A stretch of 54,226 nt of DNA, from assembly GCA_019309485.1 (NCBI GenBank), contig JAFDGC010000023.1, positions 1 through 54,226 of the forward strand, written 5' to 3'. Within the stretch, counting starts at the first letter, position 1. Every line of letters starts with the position of its first letter. Both the position numbers and the translations under genes were made by a program. Below are positions 53,663 to 54,226 of the stretch, in pieces. A model generated the notes under the pieces. That model saw only the letters and a program-made list of their open reading frames with translations. It ran no database searches and was not told the origin of the DNA. The DNA is from Deltaproteobacteria bacterium. Lineage in GTDB: Bacteria; Desulfobacterota; Desulfobacteria; Desulfobacterales; UBA2156.

Positions 53663-54226
53663 CATGCGTATTTTGCTGACCAATGACGACGGGATCCACG
53701 CCGAAGGGCTGCATGCCCTTTACCGGCGGTTTTCCAGGGAGCATGAGGTGCTGGTGGTGGCGCCGGACCGGGAGCGCAGTGCCGTAGGACATTCCATCAC
53801 GCTCCACAAGCCCCTCCGCTGTGACCCCGTGACACTGGAGGCTGGTGTTTGCGGATACGCGGTGAACGGGACGCCGGCAGACTGCGTCAAACTGGCGGTC
53901 CTGGAACTCATGGTGCCGCCGCCCGACCTGGTCCTTTCCGGGATCAATCCCGGCGCCAATATCGGCTTCAACGTGAATTATTCGGGAACGGTTTGTGCGG
54001 CCCGGGAAGCCGGATACTACGGCATTCCGGCCATCGCCGTCTCCATGCCGGGAGACGGCGCCCCGTATGTCGACGATGCGGCGGCCTTCCTGGAACAGGT
54101 GGTGCGGCAAATGGAGGAACAACCCCTTCCCAGGGGGATCGTTTTGAATATCAACATTCCGCATCTGCCTTTCCATGAAATCGAAGGGGTGGAAATCACA
54201 CGCCTGGAGATGCACCCTTTTGAAGA
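53663..54226 (+). CDS. surE: 5'-nucleotidase SurE, cut by the window end
   Basis: From the ATG at 53663 the frame is open to the last base (188 codons), so the 3' end lies outside the window. Motifs are ILLTNDDGIHAEGL (Asp8, Asp9), APDRERSAVGHSITL with Ser39, YAVNGTPADCVKLAV and SGINPGANIGFNVNYSGTV. These are the metal and phosphate ligands of SurE, a phosphatase acting on nucleoside monophosphates, part of stress and stationary-phase metabolism. An ATG 15 bases upstream is also in frame. It lies divergent from lptD. Confidence 0.93.

Overview
The window looks like a chromosomal piece of a sulfate-reducing or syntrophic Desulfobacterota (old Deltaproteobacteria). The grounds are a heterodisulfide-reductase-type operon joined to methylene-tetrahydrofolate reductase genes (reductive or reversed Wood-Ljungdahl chemistry), TAXI/TRAP transport genes, Gram-negative outer-membrane genes (LptD, heptose and 8-amino-Kdo sugar enzymes) and several families of small palindromic repeats. 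No rRNA, tRNA, CRISPR array, prophage or transposase gene was seen. This taxonomic reading is inference from gene content.

Layout. 0-8.5 kb: small metabolic genes on the + strand (SDR epimerase, nitroreductase, isochorismatase-type hydrolase, inositol-phosphatase-type enzyme, a GT2 glycosyltransferase, an HD-type protein, a possible GT-B glycosyltransferase), with many repeats between them and a sigma-54-like promoter before a 49-residue membrane protein. 8.5-16.3 kb: HrpA helicase (-), CoA-disulfide-reductase-type flavoprotein with YjbQ, a patatin-type lipase and a rubrerythrin-like protein with a canonical promoter. 16.5-23.3 kb: the operon hdrC-hdrB-hdrA-mvhD-metV-metF. 23.4-31.7 kb: a TAXI/TRAP transporter with a universal stress protein and a second TAXI binding protein, then a glutamine-synthetase-type ligase and a lysine-2,3-aminomutase-family radical SAM enzyme. 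31.7-36 kb: AmrS-like radical SAM enzyme, a methyltransferase and a HEAT-repeat lipoprotein. 36-53.5 kb (- strand): an envelope and housekeeping block read right to left as lptD, hddA, epimerase, gmhA, NusG/RfaH-like factor, holB, ricT, metG, a transpeptidase, kdnA, kdnB and a very large GlmS-like protein. The right edge holds the 5' part of surE (+).

The most notable item is the mvhD gene at 21093-21593. An in-frame TGA at 21357 stands exactly where the family has a conserved iron-sulfur cysteine, the frame stays open for 77 more codons of typical MvhD sequence, and a short stem-loop follows the TGA. It is best read as selenocysteine, which makes the operon a selenium-containing version of the six-subunit MetFV-HdrABC-MvhD complex described for Moorella thermoacetica.

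The other recurring signal is repeats. One MITE-like family has termini close to GATGGMWTCGTAAAAAGG and variable cores, and one core pair carries a hairpin with a compensatory base-pair change. A second family is a GC-rich double hairpin of REP type (four copies). There is also a 96-bp inverted-repeat element, an 8-bp tandem array, and ATCGGT-rich tracts upstream of three genes.
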